This document shows positions 19,478 through 30,706 of a DNA stretch of 64,000 bases, one piece after another. The DNA is from Primula veris (Eukaryota; Streptophyta; Magnoliopsida; Ericales; Primulaceae). A program made the position numbers and the translations under genes. The notes beneath the pieces are model-generated. The model saw only the letters and a program-made list of their open reading frames with translations. It was not told the origin of the DNA and did no database searches. Location: NCBI GenBank assembly GCA_963682055.1, contig OY821747.1:26906126-26970125 (forward strand), written 5' to 3'. The number at the start of each line of letters is the position of its first letter. Position 1 is the stretch's first letter.

Positions 19478-20701
19478 TGTTGGCCCCGGTGCGGCTAAAC
19501 CTTAGAGGGGGGGTGAATAAGGTTTCTAGGCGTTTTTGCCTAAATTAAAAATTCTAAGCAACTAACAACCCAACTTATGCAATTCTAAGCTTAAGCGTTT
19601 AACAAAAGTTAATGAATTGCTAAATTACTAAACGCAAGCAATAAATACGCAAGAATATAAGTTGCGGAAAGTAAAAGCAAGGGAAGAAAATGACACCGTG
19701 ATTTATAGAGGTTCGGCAAACGTGCCTACGTCCTCTTCTCGGTACTACCGAGTATTTCACTAAAATGTTTCTTCCGGATTTTACAAACCCTATCGAGCTC
19801 AATCGACCGATTGGCTCACCCTCTACCCGAGGTTCCTACTCTTGATACAAGTGCAAGAGAACACGACTACGAGTCTACGACTCCCCCTCAATTTATGAGT
19901 ACCCGAATGAAAAACCTAGAGCTTTTAAGCTTCACTTGCTTACAAAGCCTCTACCCGTTCACTCGCTCACAATTGAGTTTATAAAACACTCGATACAAAT
20001 TTTGTTACAAAAATGTAACTACACTCACTATTCTAATTGCTTCTTAAAAAGCTAATTGGTGAGTTGTTGATGATGATCGAGCTTGAATCTCTTTCTCGTT
20101 GATTTCCTTCTTTCTCGAATATATTCACCAAAATGGTGATTTTTAGGGTTTTTATGAGAGAGGTTGAAGGATGATGTTATGTATGATAATTGGTGATTTT
20201 GGGAGAGAGATTGGGTTGGTTTTTATATCAGCAAAGTCTGTTTTTCTGGATATGACCGTTGGGGTTGGTTTTAAGCAACTTTCCAGAATAAGCTGAAAAG
20301 CTGTTTTCGAAATCTGTAGAAAACGATCGGTCGTTTTCTACAGTCGATCGGTCGTTTTACAGAAAACGATCGGTCGTTTTCTGAAAACGATCGGTCGTTT
20401 TTATACTGGACTCTCTGGAAGAAATTGGATCAAAAACGATCGGTCGTTTTTGTCCAGTCGATCGGTCGACTGTAATCCTGGTCCCGTAAATCTTCGAATG
20501 CTCATAACTCCTTCGTTTTAGCTCCGATTTTGGTTCCGCTTGAACCTATGGCTTCGTTATCGAATGCTCTATCATTTAAAGACCTGAAATATACGTTTTC
20601 TATTTTTGGACAAGACAAGAGTTATATCATCGAAATCGTAAAATCATTAAACGCATAATCGAAGTAATAATCAAAATCATTATGGAACTCTATGTTCAAC
20701 A
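19478..20701 (-). repeat. E2 5' LTR
   Basis: A 1224-bp full-length LTR, TGTTGG to CAACA on the + strand. Six palindromic motifs of the type ACGATCGGTCGT lie at about 20325-20470, and the TATA-like block (GATTTATAG on +) is at 19700-19708. The 60-codon open frame at 19620-19802 recurs in each LTR copy and is not a gene. Confidence 0.92.
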
Positions 20702-20916
20702 TGGCTTATTGATGTGCCTTTTTTTTTTTTAGATTTTGAAAAATATGTTAAATTGACAAAAAGGATAAAAAAAATTGATACATTTTTTTAAAGAAATCGG
20801 GGTAATTTTTTTTTTAAAATCCCGCTTTTGCAGTCTCTTTACAATTAGAAAAATATTATGTGCTTCTATTTTTACAGCCTCAAACATTTAGTCCTAGTTC
20901 CGCCATCGGAAGTAAG

Positions 20917-21140
20917 GGTAAAACGGTTTATGCGTATTTCAGAAGTATCGTCTTAAATTACAACTACCGTTTATTATATTTGCCAAGAGAGGAGTGATAG
21001 AATTTACACAGACACTAAACTTTCTCCCACTAAAGTTATCAAGGAAATTGCGCAATTGGCTATGTCGTGTTTGAATAGATTATCAAATTTAACTAGCTAG
21101 TAGCAATATTTACCGAGGAAAAAAAAAACACTAGTAGCAA
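20917..21140. other. Short non-coding spacer
   Basis: AT-rich, with nothing recognised. It ends in the target duplication AGTAGCAA (21133-21140) of the next element. Confidence 0.4.
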
Positions 21141-21608
21141 CATTGTTTTAAAAAGCGCATGCGAAATAGCATTTTTTCGAAAAACGCTATGATAAACTGC
21201 TATTTGGATGAAAAAACGTTAATTCGTGCTATAGAGACTAATAGCGCAAATAGCACAAAATAGTGGACGGATGTATCGTAAATAACGGGTGCAGTCCAAT
21301 TTTATTTATTTTTTTGCAATCAAAAATTTAATGAAATTAATTGAGATTAAACAGAATCAGAACCTCAAACCTTTTACAAACAAATTAAGTGCTCTACCAT
21401 CTCAACTACAATCATTTTGTGATTATTAGTTACAAATTTTTATATATATTTAGTTAATTTTTATTACATGTTTTGAATTTAATGCTATATTTATATATAT
21501 TTAGGCAAAAAAAATTACACCGCAAAGCGCTATTTAACAATACTATTTACGTTTTTAGCGTTTCTCTTGAAAATCACTATGCTAACGATAACGCTATTTA
21601 AAACATTG
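21141..21608. mobile_element. hAT-like MITE
   Basis: A 468-bp element. The left end CATTGTTTTAAAAAGCG matches the complement of the right end (CAATGTTTTAAATAGCG) with two mismatches. The 8-bp target duplication AGTAGCAA is exact (21133-21140, 21609-21616). There are many GCGCTATTT-type subterminal repeats. A tRNA-like stretch (TAGTTGAGATGGTAGAGCA on the minus strand) is near 21390-21420. Confidence 0.85.
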
Positions 21609-21993
21609 AGTAGCAATATGAATGTTTTTATCTTAAATGTTTGGAGATTATGAGCACACTTCCTTGGATGAAGTTTTAATTATCCTAAGTATTTGTTTGT
21701 AGCTTTTGGGCACAGTTTTGAAAGTTTCAGCTTGCCAATATATCACTTAATTTCCAAAAAAATAAAATAATGAATGATCAGTATTTGTCTTGCTTATCTC
21801 CGAAGCAATTTAGCTGAGTTGTTTGACGTTGAGAAAGCCCTAGGCAGGGCTTATCCAACTTAAAAAAAATTAACATATGCTAGAAAAACATTAATATACC
21901 CTTTGCTGAGCAATTACATGGGAATTTTCTATTAATATTCCACACTTACAAGTTACGGCTTGTTTGACCAAAAGCATAAATATTAAAACACCA

Positions 21994-22000
21994 TATATAG
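21994..22000 (+). promoter_or_regulatory. TATA box of the first bHLH gene
   Basis: TATATAG about 77 bp before the ATG at 22071, with a CT-rich leader (CTCTCTCTATCTCTCTC) between them. Confidence 0.6.
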
Positions 22001-22070
22001 AGCTGGTCACTCAAGGTTGTGCTCTCTCTATCTCTCTCATTGTCTCTGGCTCTTTCGAGATTCAACATCT

Positions 22071-24019
22071 ATGGATACGGCATCTGCAAGATGGTTGTTT
22101 GATCCGGTAGGTCTCTACTCTCAAAAAAGCTTTTTCCGTGTTGTTCTCGCATGTTTGAAGATAATTTTTTTAATTTTTGCAGAGAACGTTTTTATTATTA
22201 TGCAGTTTGATGATAATTTGAATATAGTACTTCTTTTAAGTTTTTTTCTACATGATTTGTTTTTTTGGTAGAGAGAGAAAAGTACTTTGATCTTAAAAAA
22301 TATTCATGTAGCTTTGTTTGCTATCATTTTATGTTTCTGAAAGACAAAGGTTGTATATAAAATATCTGTCGATTTTGGAAAAGATAACATTTCATTGTGT
22401 AAATCATGAAATTGTTTTCTTCGATATCATGTGGGCTTAAAAAATAACATTTCATTGTGTGAATCACGAGGTTGAGGCTATCTAGCACCTCCTAAAATGT
22501 TTTTGCACTTGAAAATTTGCAGGAAATGGAACATTCGGATGCAATCAATGCCCAAGTTCAAGCGTCACTCCATAGTCATCCTGTTAATGTGTCCCATGGT
22601 ATAAAGCCTTACGATTGTCGATCTGTGGCAATCCAAAAATCTTCGAGACAGGATAATTCTTCAATTACTTCCTCCAAAATTATTTCTTTCGGTGATTTAA
22701 ATACAAAGATTGAGCAAAATAATGATGAAAGCATGGGGGAAGGACGGGTCTCTATGCATGCTCCCTCAAGGATTCCTGCTAGAGCTAGGGAACATGTTCT
22801 AGCAGAAAGGAAACGCCGTGAAAGGCTTACACAGCGCTTTATTTCGTTGTCTTCACTCATCCCCGGCCTCAAGAAGGTGGGCTTTATATTTTATGTCAAT
22901 ATCACTTGCTAAATTTGAACAGAAAAGATAGTCAATAAAGCTGTTATTAACTATATGATCTAGGGCTCCAGGAGCTGTTTAAAACATTAGGCAGGTAACT
23001 TTTAGTGACAAAATTAGTTAAGGAAACTGTAATTTGTTATATTTATAATTATCATTAATGAAGTTGGTATTCTATGACAGTTGGATAAAAGTTCTGTACT
23101 TGGAGATGCTATCAAGTACATAAAACACCTTCAAGATCGTAAAAGGATACTTGAAAAAGCAACCGTAAAAAGTTCAACTCAATCATTTGTATGCGTAAAG
23201 AAATCAGTGATATCAGGTGATGAAGACAGTTCATTTCAAACACTCCCAGAGATCGAAGTTAGGGCTTTAAACTCAAACCTTCTTATCAGGATCCACTGCG
23301 AGAGAGATGGTGGGATCATGGCCAAAATAATAAGTGAAATAGATAAATTTCATCTTACTATGATCAATTCTGTTTGCATTCCATTTGGTAATACCACTCT
23401 TGACATAACAATTATTGCTCAGGTAAATCTACTTTACCAAAGTGAAATCCTCATTCTGCTTAAGTCTCTAATTTAAAAAAAAAAAAATCCCAAAAAACTA
23501 TCCTTAAGTCTCTTTCATTTTTACAAAAAAAACTTCTTAAATTTTGTTCGTGTACATTATTTTGAGCATATCGTTTCATTTTGTTTGCATTTTGTTTACA
23601 CTTTCTTTCGAGCTCATATTTTTCTAATTACAATTTCCAATAAATGATCGAGGTATTGAAAAAATGGACCCAACAGTACTGTGTATATGACTACATCTAT
23701 GGGTACTCGTTACTTGTGAAAGCTATAAGGTTTAAACTTTTACACTGAATGGACCAAGTTTTCTAGCTATTTTATGCTTTAAAACAGTTGCATCCAAGAG
23801 GTCCTAAATATTAGAACCCGCATAATTATATTACAGATAGTTTTTTCCTCAACTTGTCACCTAATCTAGGTTATGGATGGTATCAGTGAACCCTGCTTTC
23901 TAACTATTAATGATTTTGTTGCTTTACTTTGTTTTGTTTCCCAGGTAGACATGAAGTTCAATCTCTCAGCAGAGGATCTCGTCCAGAAACTGCGATCAGC
24001 AATTCTTAACATCGTGTAA
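22071..24019 (+). CDS. bHLH transcription factor (subgroup IVa, bHLH18/19/25-like), copy 1
   Basis: Predicted DNA-binding regulator in the nucleus, 268 residues in four exons: 22071-22106, 22523-22876, 23081-23422 and 23945-24019. All introns are GT-AG and phase 0. Exon 1 encodes only 12 residues (MDTASARWLFDP). Exon 2 ends with the basic region and helix 1 (HVLAERKRRERL to SLIPGLKK); His, Glu and Arg are at the positions typical of E-box/G-box binders. Exon 3 begins with helix 2 (LDKSSVLGDAIKYIKHLQ) and continues into a C-terminal ACT-like region (EIEVRAL, LLIRIHCER, TTLDITIIAQ). Exon 4 adds the last 24 residues. Subgroup IVa members in Arabidopsis act in ER-body formation, jasmonate and defence responses and iron responses; which applies here cannot be told. 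Its paralogue lies 8.7 kb downstream on the same strand. Confidence 0.9.
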
Positions 24020-24894
24020 AAAGTTTATACATAAGAAGTCTGTCTTCTTAATATATGTTTCACAAGAATACTGTGTTATATGGCCTAATTATGTATACAT
24101 ATGCATTTCTTCTTTGGAAGTCTGTCTTCTGGATAATTTAATGCATGCTTGTTCGATCGGATTTTTTTCTATAGATGTTGCTTTAAGGCTTGCCTCTTTT
24201 CAAAATCCTTCGTGAGCAGTTGCCAAAGTTTGGGTGTGGGATATCCTACGGGACTCACAGATTTTATGTGTATGCGCGATCTCATTTCTTTTTACCATTT
24301 TTGCCTTTAAAACATTAAAATTGTTTGCGTTTTTGTGTGTGTGTGTTTTGTTTGTGAAACCCTACCTTTTGTTATTAGGAAAATAGAATGAGGGATTACC
24401 CCCACAAAACAAATATGGTTCAATACTTCAATATCTGTAACCGACAATTAACACGAGGCTGGAAAAAATTGATGGGCTGAAATGAATAACCGACAATTAA
24501 CACGAGGCTGAAAAAAATGATATTGCTTCTAGTTTGCTCTCTTTAGCTTCAACCCTGCCTTCATCATCATCACTGACGATATGTTCTTCGATTGGAATAT
24601 TGTTTACATTTTTTGTTGATTTCACATTTTCTAAGTAAAAGTATAATAAATGGAAGTGTCAAATTATATCGAAACCCTAATGGACGTTAAAATATATCAA
24701 ATAAACAAGCGCAAAAAAAGAAGAAGCCAAGCTGCAATTGTCCTCGGGGTGAATTTTTAAAGGAGTTGCGAGGTATAATACGGGCAGAAGATGGGATATT
24801 AATACAGAACAAAGGAGAGGCTGCCATTTATTGAGCACTAGTATTAGTTCTTCCTCTTATTAGTCTTGCAAGCGGGATAATCATCTTGAATACT
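24020..24894. other. 3' region of the first bHLH gene, non-coding
   Basis: Likely 3' untranslated sequence first, then AT-rich spacer. A 26-bp phrase (AACCGACAATTAACACGAGG and following) is duplicated around 24440-24515. No gene is seen. Confidence 0.4.
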
Positions 24895-25940
24895 AATTTT
24901 GCAGTTTTATAACCTAAACTATAATCATTTTGCGATTTTGTAACCCAAACTACGAATTTCTCTTTTTAAATACCTAAATTAAGTGTTTTCCTCTTAATTA
25001 GAATATTCCGTTATTTTATTTTTGATGGAAGGTTGTGTTTTACCAAAATACCCTAGTTCTTATTCTGCAATTACATAATACATATACATACAACATACAA
25101 TACGTAATAACTAATAACATATTCGAAACTCGTAGTGAGACCAAAAAAAGGCAAAACAAACAAATTAGTTAAAAAAAAAAAAAAAAAAACCAGTTTTATT
25201 CTACTTACCAAAACTTTCTACATATACATACATACTACTAATTATTTGAGTATTGTTTTTCCTAATAAACATCTACGACACACGATTCACTATTACAAAA
25301 CGCACAAAAAAAAAAAAATTATTTAAAAAAATACTCAAATAAAGCCATATTCATTTCCCAAAAAGCACATAATACGCAGAATTAAGTAATTAACCATAAA
25401 ATTTCTTATTCATGTAAAAATCGTACTCAGATCATGATAAAAATATGTGAAAAGGACACCACCATCGCTGTATGTGGGCCCACATCCACCACATTCGCCT
25501 CCGTACGGAGGTTCATGTCCACCACCACCACGTACAACCCAACCCCCACCGTTGTTTTAGCTTCCATCACACGTTGATACACTTCGATCGGCCAAAATAA
25601 TACCACCATTGAATCTGGAGCATCAAAGAACTCAAACCCTACGAAAGAATCGAGCCAATTCTTTAGTAATAAAAAGCCTCAATTTCCTCTTATGCTTATA
25701 TATTTATAATTGTATCTATCTATATATATATATAGGGGAAGTATCCATACACACATAAAAAAACACATTATCTTTACACATCAATCACAACCCTCCATTT
25801 ACTAAATTTTAATGGTCAAGATTATGTGTTTATTCTTGTTATTAGATGAACTAATCTTGACCATTAAAAGTTATTAAATGGAGGGTTGTGATTGATGTGT
25901 AAAGATAATATATTTTTTTTATGTGTGTATAGATCATCCC

Positions 25941-25971
<31 letters not shown>

Positions 25972-26272
25972 ATGATGATATGCTGCATATATAAATATAT
26001 CGATATGTATGTAAATACAATTTTTATTTTATTTTTTTCCCTTTTTCTTAACCGTTGGATTACATCAAACAGTTTAGATCGAAAAAAAAGTAAAATGACC
26101 ATTTTGTCCCTGAATCTGGATGAAAAATGATTGATGACATCAGCTTTTTTCGTTAATTTGGACAGAAGCTACTTATTTAGAGGGAAACACTTATTTTGGG
26201 TACTTAAATATAGAAACTCGTAATTTGGGTTATAAATCTCAGAATAACTATAGTTTAGGTTAAAAAAAAAAA
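24895..26272. mobile_element. Non-autonomous DNA element with long terminal inverted repeats
   Basis: The left arm (about 24900-25010: TAACCTAAACTATAAT, TAACCCAAACTACGAATTTC, TAAGTGTTTTCCTCT) is matched in inverted order by 26160-26268. The arms are about 100 bp and somewhat diverged. Interior sequence has no transposase, but carries a poly-A run, an AT microsatellite and a nested fold-back element. A target duplication could not be read with confidence. Long inverted arms suggest a Mutator-like derivative. Confidence 0.6.
25735..25941. mobile_element. Fold-back MITE nested in the larger inverted-repeat element
   Basis: Two arms of about 87 bp (25737-25823 and 25852-25938) are nearly perfect complements, for example CATCAATCACAACCCTCCAT against ATGGAGGGTTGTGATTGATG. 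A spacer of about 28 bp separates them. It sits in a run of AT repeats, so a TA target site is possible but cannot be proved. Confidence 0.8.
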
Positions 26273-26639
26273 CTTTTGATAAATTGTTGATTTGATAAAG
26301 TGAAACTCTAAAATACCCCAAGAGCATGGGAAAATTTTCGTTGAGTCAAAAGCTTGATTAAAAGGAAATAAAGTACACAATATAGAGTTTTCACTATACA
26401 AGTACAAAAAATGTACCTAGCTAGAGCTAATTTTCTTTATTTTTGTTTGCCTTCGGTACCTCTCCTCCTTAGGACCAGAGTTCACTTTCTTTCGTTTTTT
26501 GGGCTCATCTTCTTCTACACAAAAGTATCATCCGCTATATATATAGGATTAGGTACGTTAATCATATGGACTACATACCCTCACCTCATCTTAGTTTTGT
26601 AAGCTTGTATGGTGTAATACAACAAACTTAAAAAGTGAC
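26273..26639. other. Non-coding spacer
   Basis: No supported gene. The small open frame at 26411-26602 has no recognisable features. Confidence 0.35.
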
Positions 26640-27005
26640 ATTTTTTTTTTCACGTAATCAAATTTTGTCTCTAAATATTAACTTTTCGGGATAAAAATAA
26701 TCTTTTAGACAAAAGAATAAATTTTTTGTCCTCAAATCTAACTTTTAGGCACATAATTTTATTGTCTCCAGAAACAATATCATACGGACATAAGCAGACA
26801 ATTTAATTTCATCTCAAAAAGTATTTAGAAAGAAATTTTAATTGTGTCGTTATGTTCGTATGAGATTGTTTTTTGAGACAATTTTTTTTTTAAATTAAGT
26901 GCCTAAAAGTTAGATTTGAAAATAAAAAATTTATTTTTGTGTTTTAAAAATTATTTTTGTTTCGAAAAGTTAATTTGATTGTATCTAAAAAATTACCTCT
27001 AATTT
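26640..27005. mobile_element. Fold-back element with arms of about 150 bp
   Basis: The left arm (AATCTAACTTTTAGGCAC, AACAATATCATACGGACATAA) is matched in inverted order on the right (TTATGTTCGTATGAGATTGTT, GTGCCTAAAAGTTAGATTTG). The loop is about 50 bp. It has no coding capacity and the ends are not sharply defined. Confidence 0.65.
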
Positions 27006-27562
27006 TTAAATTTGTTATAGTATAGTAGTGGTGTCTCTCGATGGCCTACTATCTTGATACCCATAACGAGGAAAAAAAAATGGTGGGTTAGCTAATGGCA
27101 AAAAACTTTGTTTTGACCTTTCATAAAAAAATTTTAGTATAAATTTATTTATTTTAAAAATTATTTGCTCACCTTTTAGACCGACTATTTTGATACCCTT
27201 AGTAACCGGTTTTTATTCCAAGAGTATAATTTATTGTTTTAAGTTTTCTTTTGATTTAACGATTTGGGTGGCTCTAGGTCAAATCAGGTAAATCTGTAAT
27301 TTTGTGTCTTACTCTCTTCATTCTAATTTAATTGATATTTATATGTCTATGTAAAATTTTAACCATACTACTATTTGTATCAAAACTATCAAAATATAAA
27401 TTTTAAAAAATTAATCATTGAGTTAAACATTTAAACTTTACTATTAACTTGTAAAAATTTCATTTTTATCAATTTAAAAAAGACATGAATTCTTACCCAT
27501 CAAAATTAATTACACTCATTGCGTAGAACACAAATTAAATGGAATTAGAGATAATGGGTGAC
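27006..27562. other. Non-coding AT-rich spacer
   Basis: Nothing recognised. It ends at GAC, the target site of the following CACTA MITE. Confidence 0.35.
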
Positions 27563-27758
27563 CATTACAAAATAATAATGTTTAATTAAGTGAGAGTCAA
27601 AATTTGTCACAAGTCTGTCTTTAATTTAAAAAGCTGTCACAAATATGTCGTAAATTGACTAAACTGTCATAAAACCGTTACAAAAACCATCGCTAATAAG
27701 CTCGTAACAAAAAATAGCATTATTAATTTCGTCACTATTTGAATATATTTTTGTAGTG
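27563..27758. mobile_element. CACTA-type MITE, copy 1
   Basis: A 196-bp element with left end CATTACAAAA and right end TTTTGTAGTG. A 3-bp target duplication GAC is on both sides (27560-27562, 27759-27761). Its interior (GAGAGTCAAAA, TTGTCACAAG, CATAAAACCGTTACAAAAAC) is the inverse-oriented relative of the copy at 28987-29180. Confidence 0.82.
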
Positions 27759-27986
27759 GACCATTCCTAAGGAATATAACTATTAATTAGGAAATGAATT
27801 AAATAACCGTCTCAGATAAATATATATGATCAAAGTGAACGAGTGAGAGCCGCGTAAGATGTATGTGGGGTCTATACACGTGTTTGTTTTGCTTATGAGA
27901 AAATTCAATTTTCTAATTTTGTGAACCAGCTTTAGAAAAACGTACACAGGAGAGCAATGATGTAAAATACTGTGTATATATATATA

Positions 27987-28430
27987 CTAGCGGACTTGTC
28001 CACCCGATGGGTGGTGTAACGCGTAAATGTATAAATTGTTGTGAAATATTAAACAAAAGTATTTAGCAACACAAACTCAATTTTATAACAAAAAAAAACA
28101 TTTATAATCATAAATAAATATAACAGGAAGAGTAATACCTGAGAGGGGAAGGATAGAGAGTGCAGGGAATATGGATAGAGGAGAGGGAGAGGAGAGAGAG
28201 TGCAGAGAGGATAGAGGAGTTATTTTTTGGGGTTTATTCAAACAATAATAATTAGTATCTATTTTGAATTGAACGTAAGCAGTTATTTTAGCAGTTATTT
28301 TAGCAGTTATATTTTTTTTTAGTTTTTGAATTTCTAACACTATGTGTAATTTTTTAAACTATTAATAGCTTTTTGTAATTAGTTGTTTCAAGATTTCATA
28401 AGGCCTCTACACATATATTAATAGTATAGA
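27987..28430 (-). mobile_element. Non-autonomous Helitron
   Basis: Read on the minus strand it begins TCTATACTATTAATATATG and ends CTAG. The 3' end is preceded by a GC-rich hairpin, CCACCC-ATC-GGGTGG (28000-28014 on +), 9 nt before CTAG. The flanking bases are A before TC and T after CTAG, the Helitron target dinucleotide, with no target duplication. It is 444 bp with no helicase gene. Confidence 0.85.
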
Positions 28431-28687
28431 TATATGGGAATAAAAGGTTTACTATATATACGTGGTGGGTCAAAAAAATAAGGCAATGGAAGCTTCTAAT
28501 AACTTATAGCCTTGTCACGGGTTACTTCTATAGATCAGTAACATTTTGTTGCTCAACATATTAAACAAAATTCTGAATATTCTTGGTTAGCCATCTTTTA
28601 CACCAAGGTCGGTGAATTCATGCAAAATCTAAAATTAATAGTATTCAAAATTATAATCATTAAATGCAAATTATCACTTTGTAATGT

Positions 28688-28768
<81 letters not shown>

Positions 28769-28986
28769 CTATATGTAATAAAATAATTAATTTAATTAAT
28801 AATTTAAGTTTATGATAGACCCCAACTAGGGTTTTATATTTTTATTTGAGTTTTTATTGGGTTAGATAGTTAATTTTTAGTTTATCATATTATAATTTGT
28901 ATTTTAAATAATTCAAAAAGAAATTAAAAATTAAATTATAGATAAATTTTATTTTAATTAATATTTAAGTTTAGTGTAGAAGCTAA
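28431..28986. other. Spacer with long AT microsatellite and a dispersed repeat unit
   Basis: (AT)n covers 28693-28764. From about 28790 a repeat unit begins that contains AGTTTATGATAGACCCCAAC and TATTTTTATTTGAGTTTTTA. It recurs after the CACTA MITE and at 38200-38440 and 57490-57820. Confidence 0.6.
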
Positions 28987-29180
28987 CACTACAAAAAAAA
29001 TACTCAAATAGCGACGGGATTAGTGATGATATTTTTTGTTACCAGCTTATTAGCGACGGTTTTTGTGACGGTTTTATGACAGTTTAGTCAATTTGCGACA
29101 CATTTATGACAATTTTTTAAATTAACGACAGGCTTGTGACATCTTTTGACTCTCACTAAATCAAACATTATTTTGTAGTG
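28987..29180. mobile_element. CACTA-type MITE, copy 2
   Basis: A 194-bp element from CACTACAAAAAAAATAC to TTTTGTAGTG, with the 3-bp target duplication TAA on both sides (28984-28986, 29181-29183). It is inserted in one unit of the dispersed AT-rich repeat. Confidence 0.87.
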
Positions 29181-30357
29181 TAAGAACCCAACTAGTGTTC
29201 TATATTTTTATTTGAGTTTTTATTAGGTTGTTTAGTTAGTTTTTACTTTACTAAATTATAATTTGTCATTTAAATAATTAAAAAATATAAAACTGGTAAA
29301 TGTAAATATTTTGTAAACTAAGTACCTATTATAAGTAATTTTTTAGTATGTAAATGCATAACGAGCGTGGTATATAGTATAATGATAGAGTAGTGATATA
29401 TAAGGAAATACTTTTTGATATCGATTATCGCAGAAACTCAATGTGCATCATCAGATCATGTATACGAGGATAAATCAATGATTCATATTCATTATCTGTG
29501 AGATTATCGGTTAAAAAGTCTCTATTTACATAAATAAATAAAGGTAGACTCATTTAATTGTTAAACATTGCCCTAGGGGCACCGGATAACAAAACCGTTT
29601 GACATTTGCTATTCATAACTTAAAAATTAGACTTTTTATAAGGAACTTGGAACTTGCAATCACAAATGACAGACTTTAAGAAAAAAATAGCTCCATAAGA
29701 AAATCCATTAAGAGTTTGATCATTTATATTCTCCCTTGGCAAGCTTATTTTGTTAATATGTACTTCGTTTGCATTTGATCATTTATATTCTCCCTTGGCA
29801 AGCTTATTTTGTTAATATGTACTTCGTTTGCATTTGCTTTTTTGGCTGATGTTTCAAATCGGATTTTGAATAATAATTTTTTGTAAGTAGTCTTTAATTA
29901 AATTGATTTGTTCTGTTGTTAGGCGCTATTCCCGACACACTCAATTTAAAGCCGAAAGTGGAATATTATGGGCAAAAACCCTCCTGATGCTGGCGGCCTC
30001 CATATGTACATCGAGTTGTTTAAGTTTTGATAGCGTATGGATTAACGTTACGACCTAGTGGCGGAACCAGGATCGGTATATGGGGGGCTGGATTTTAAAA
30101 AATAAATATAGGGGGTGGGGTGGGGGTTTTTTGTTTTGTTATATCATTGTTTTCATTATATTAAAAAAAATTACACTGTACAAAAATTGTTTTTTAGAAA
30201 TATAGAGTGTATGTAGCACTGGCAACTCCCATCTAATTCCTCCCCGGTTACAACCTCTTTAGAACAACAAGCCAAAGAATTGTGCAACATTTAGGGTCAT
30301 TATCGTTTGCCCACACCCAAGAAGCTTCTTTTCTTATTTCTATAATTTTCATTCATG
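29181..30357. other. Non-coding spacer with a 59-bp direct duplication and a hAT end
   Basis: The dispersed repeat unit resumes at 29184. An exact 59-bp tandem duplication lies at 29718-29776 and 29777-29835. TAGTGGCGGAACCAGG at 30056 matches the terminal repeat of the hAT elements in this window, but no second end was found. Confidence 0.55.
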
Positions 30358-30706
30358 AGATTTACTGAAAATTCACCATTAGAGAGCGACCAAGCAATGA
30401 CATCATCATTAACGTGGATAGTGGGTTGGTTGATCCTCCTTATACTAATGATTTACAGATTAGTTGTAAGTTATCAGTGATAATAAAGGAGACTTTCTCA
30501 TCAAGAGAAGAACCATATCTACAAAACATGCATTTAGTATCATGTCTAAGTAAACTAGGACCAATTTGCAACCAATTATTGCCAGACCAAATTGTAATAT
30601 TTCTACCATTACCAACCTTATAAAATAAAATTTTCTCAAGAACATGCCTAGTACTATACATGACTTTCTTCCAAGCATAGCTGCATTTAGAAGGAAATCC
30701 AAACAT
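30358..30706 (-). pseudogene. LINE (non-LTR retrotransposon) relic
   Basis: A minus-strand frame of 88 codons or more, starting at 30706, shows the stretch usually found after plant LINE reverse transcriptase, before the zinc-binding C-terminus: AWKKVMYSTRHVLEKIL, then VGNGRNITIWSGNNWL. No reverse transcriptase core survives here. It is a short 5'-truncated or eroded fragment, not a working gene. Confidence 0.6.

Larger units (their letters stand above)
14740..20701 (-). mobile_element. E2: pol-less Sirevirus-type copia element on the minus strand
   Basis: The element runs right to left: 5' LTR at 19478-20701, primer-binding site at 19464-19475, gag at 17331-19415, polypurine tracts near 17137-17152 and 17037-17049, then 3' LTR sequence from 17035 leftwards. 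The target duplication TGGCT is exact (14735-14739 and 20702-20706). The internal region is only about 2.4 kb. Protease, integrase, reverse transcriptase and RNase H are all absent. The 3' LTR is extended by a 1072-bp tandem duplication. The 5' LTR and the gag-proximal 3' LTR copy differ at only two positions that I found, so it is young and must have been moved by enzymes from another element. Confidence 0.92.
14058..20908. mobile_element. hAT-type non-autonomous element, interrupted by E2
   Basis: The left end is CAGGGGCGGAACATC, and the right end is GTTCCGCCATCG (complement CGATGGCGGAAC). An exact 8-bp target duplication GAAGTAAG lies at 14050-14057 and 20909-20916. Without the nested retrotransposon the element is about 0.88 kb and encodes no transposase. 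The 8-bp duplication and the CAGGG-type end point to the hAT superfamily. Confidence 0.85.

Noticed and set aside
25135..25326. Lysine-rich small frame
   Set aside because: It runs through poly-A and low-complexity sequence inside a non-autonomous transposon.
30414..30623. 69-codon plus-strand frame
   Set aside because: Shadow of the minus-strand LINE relic, which has recognisable motifs.
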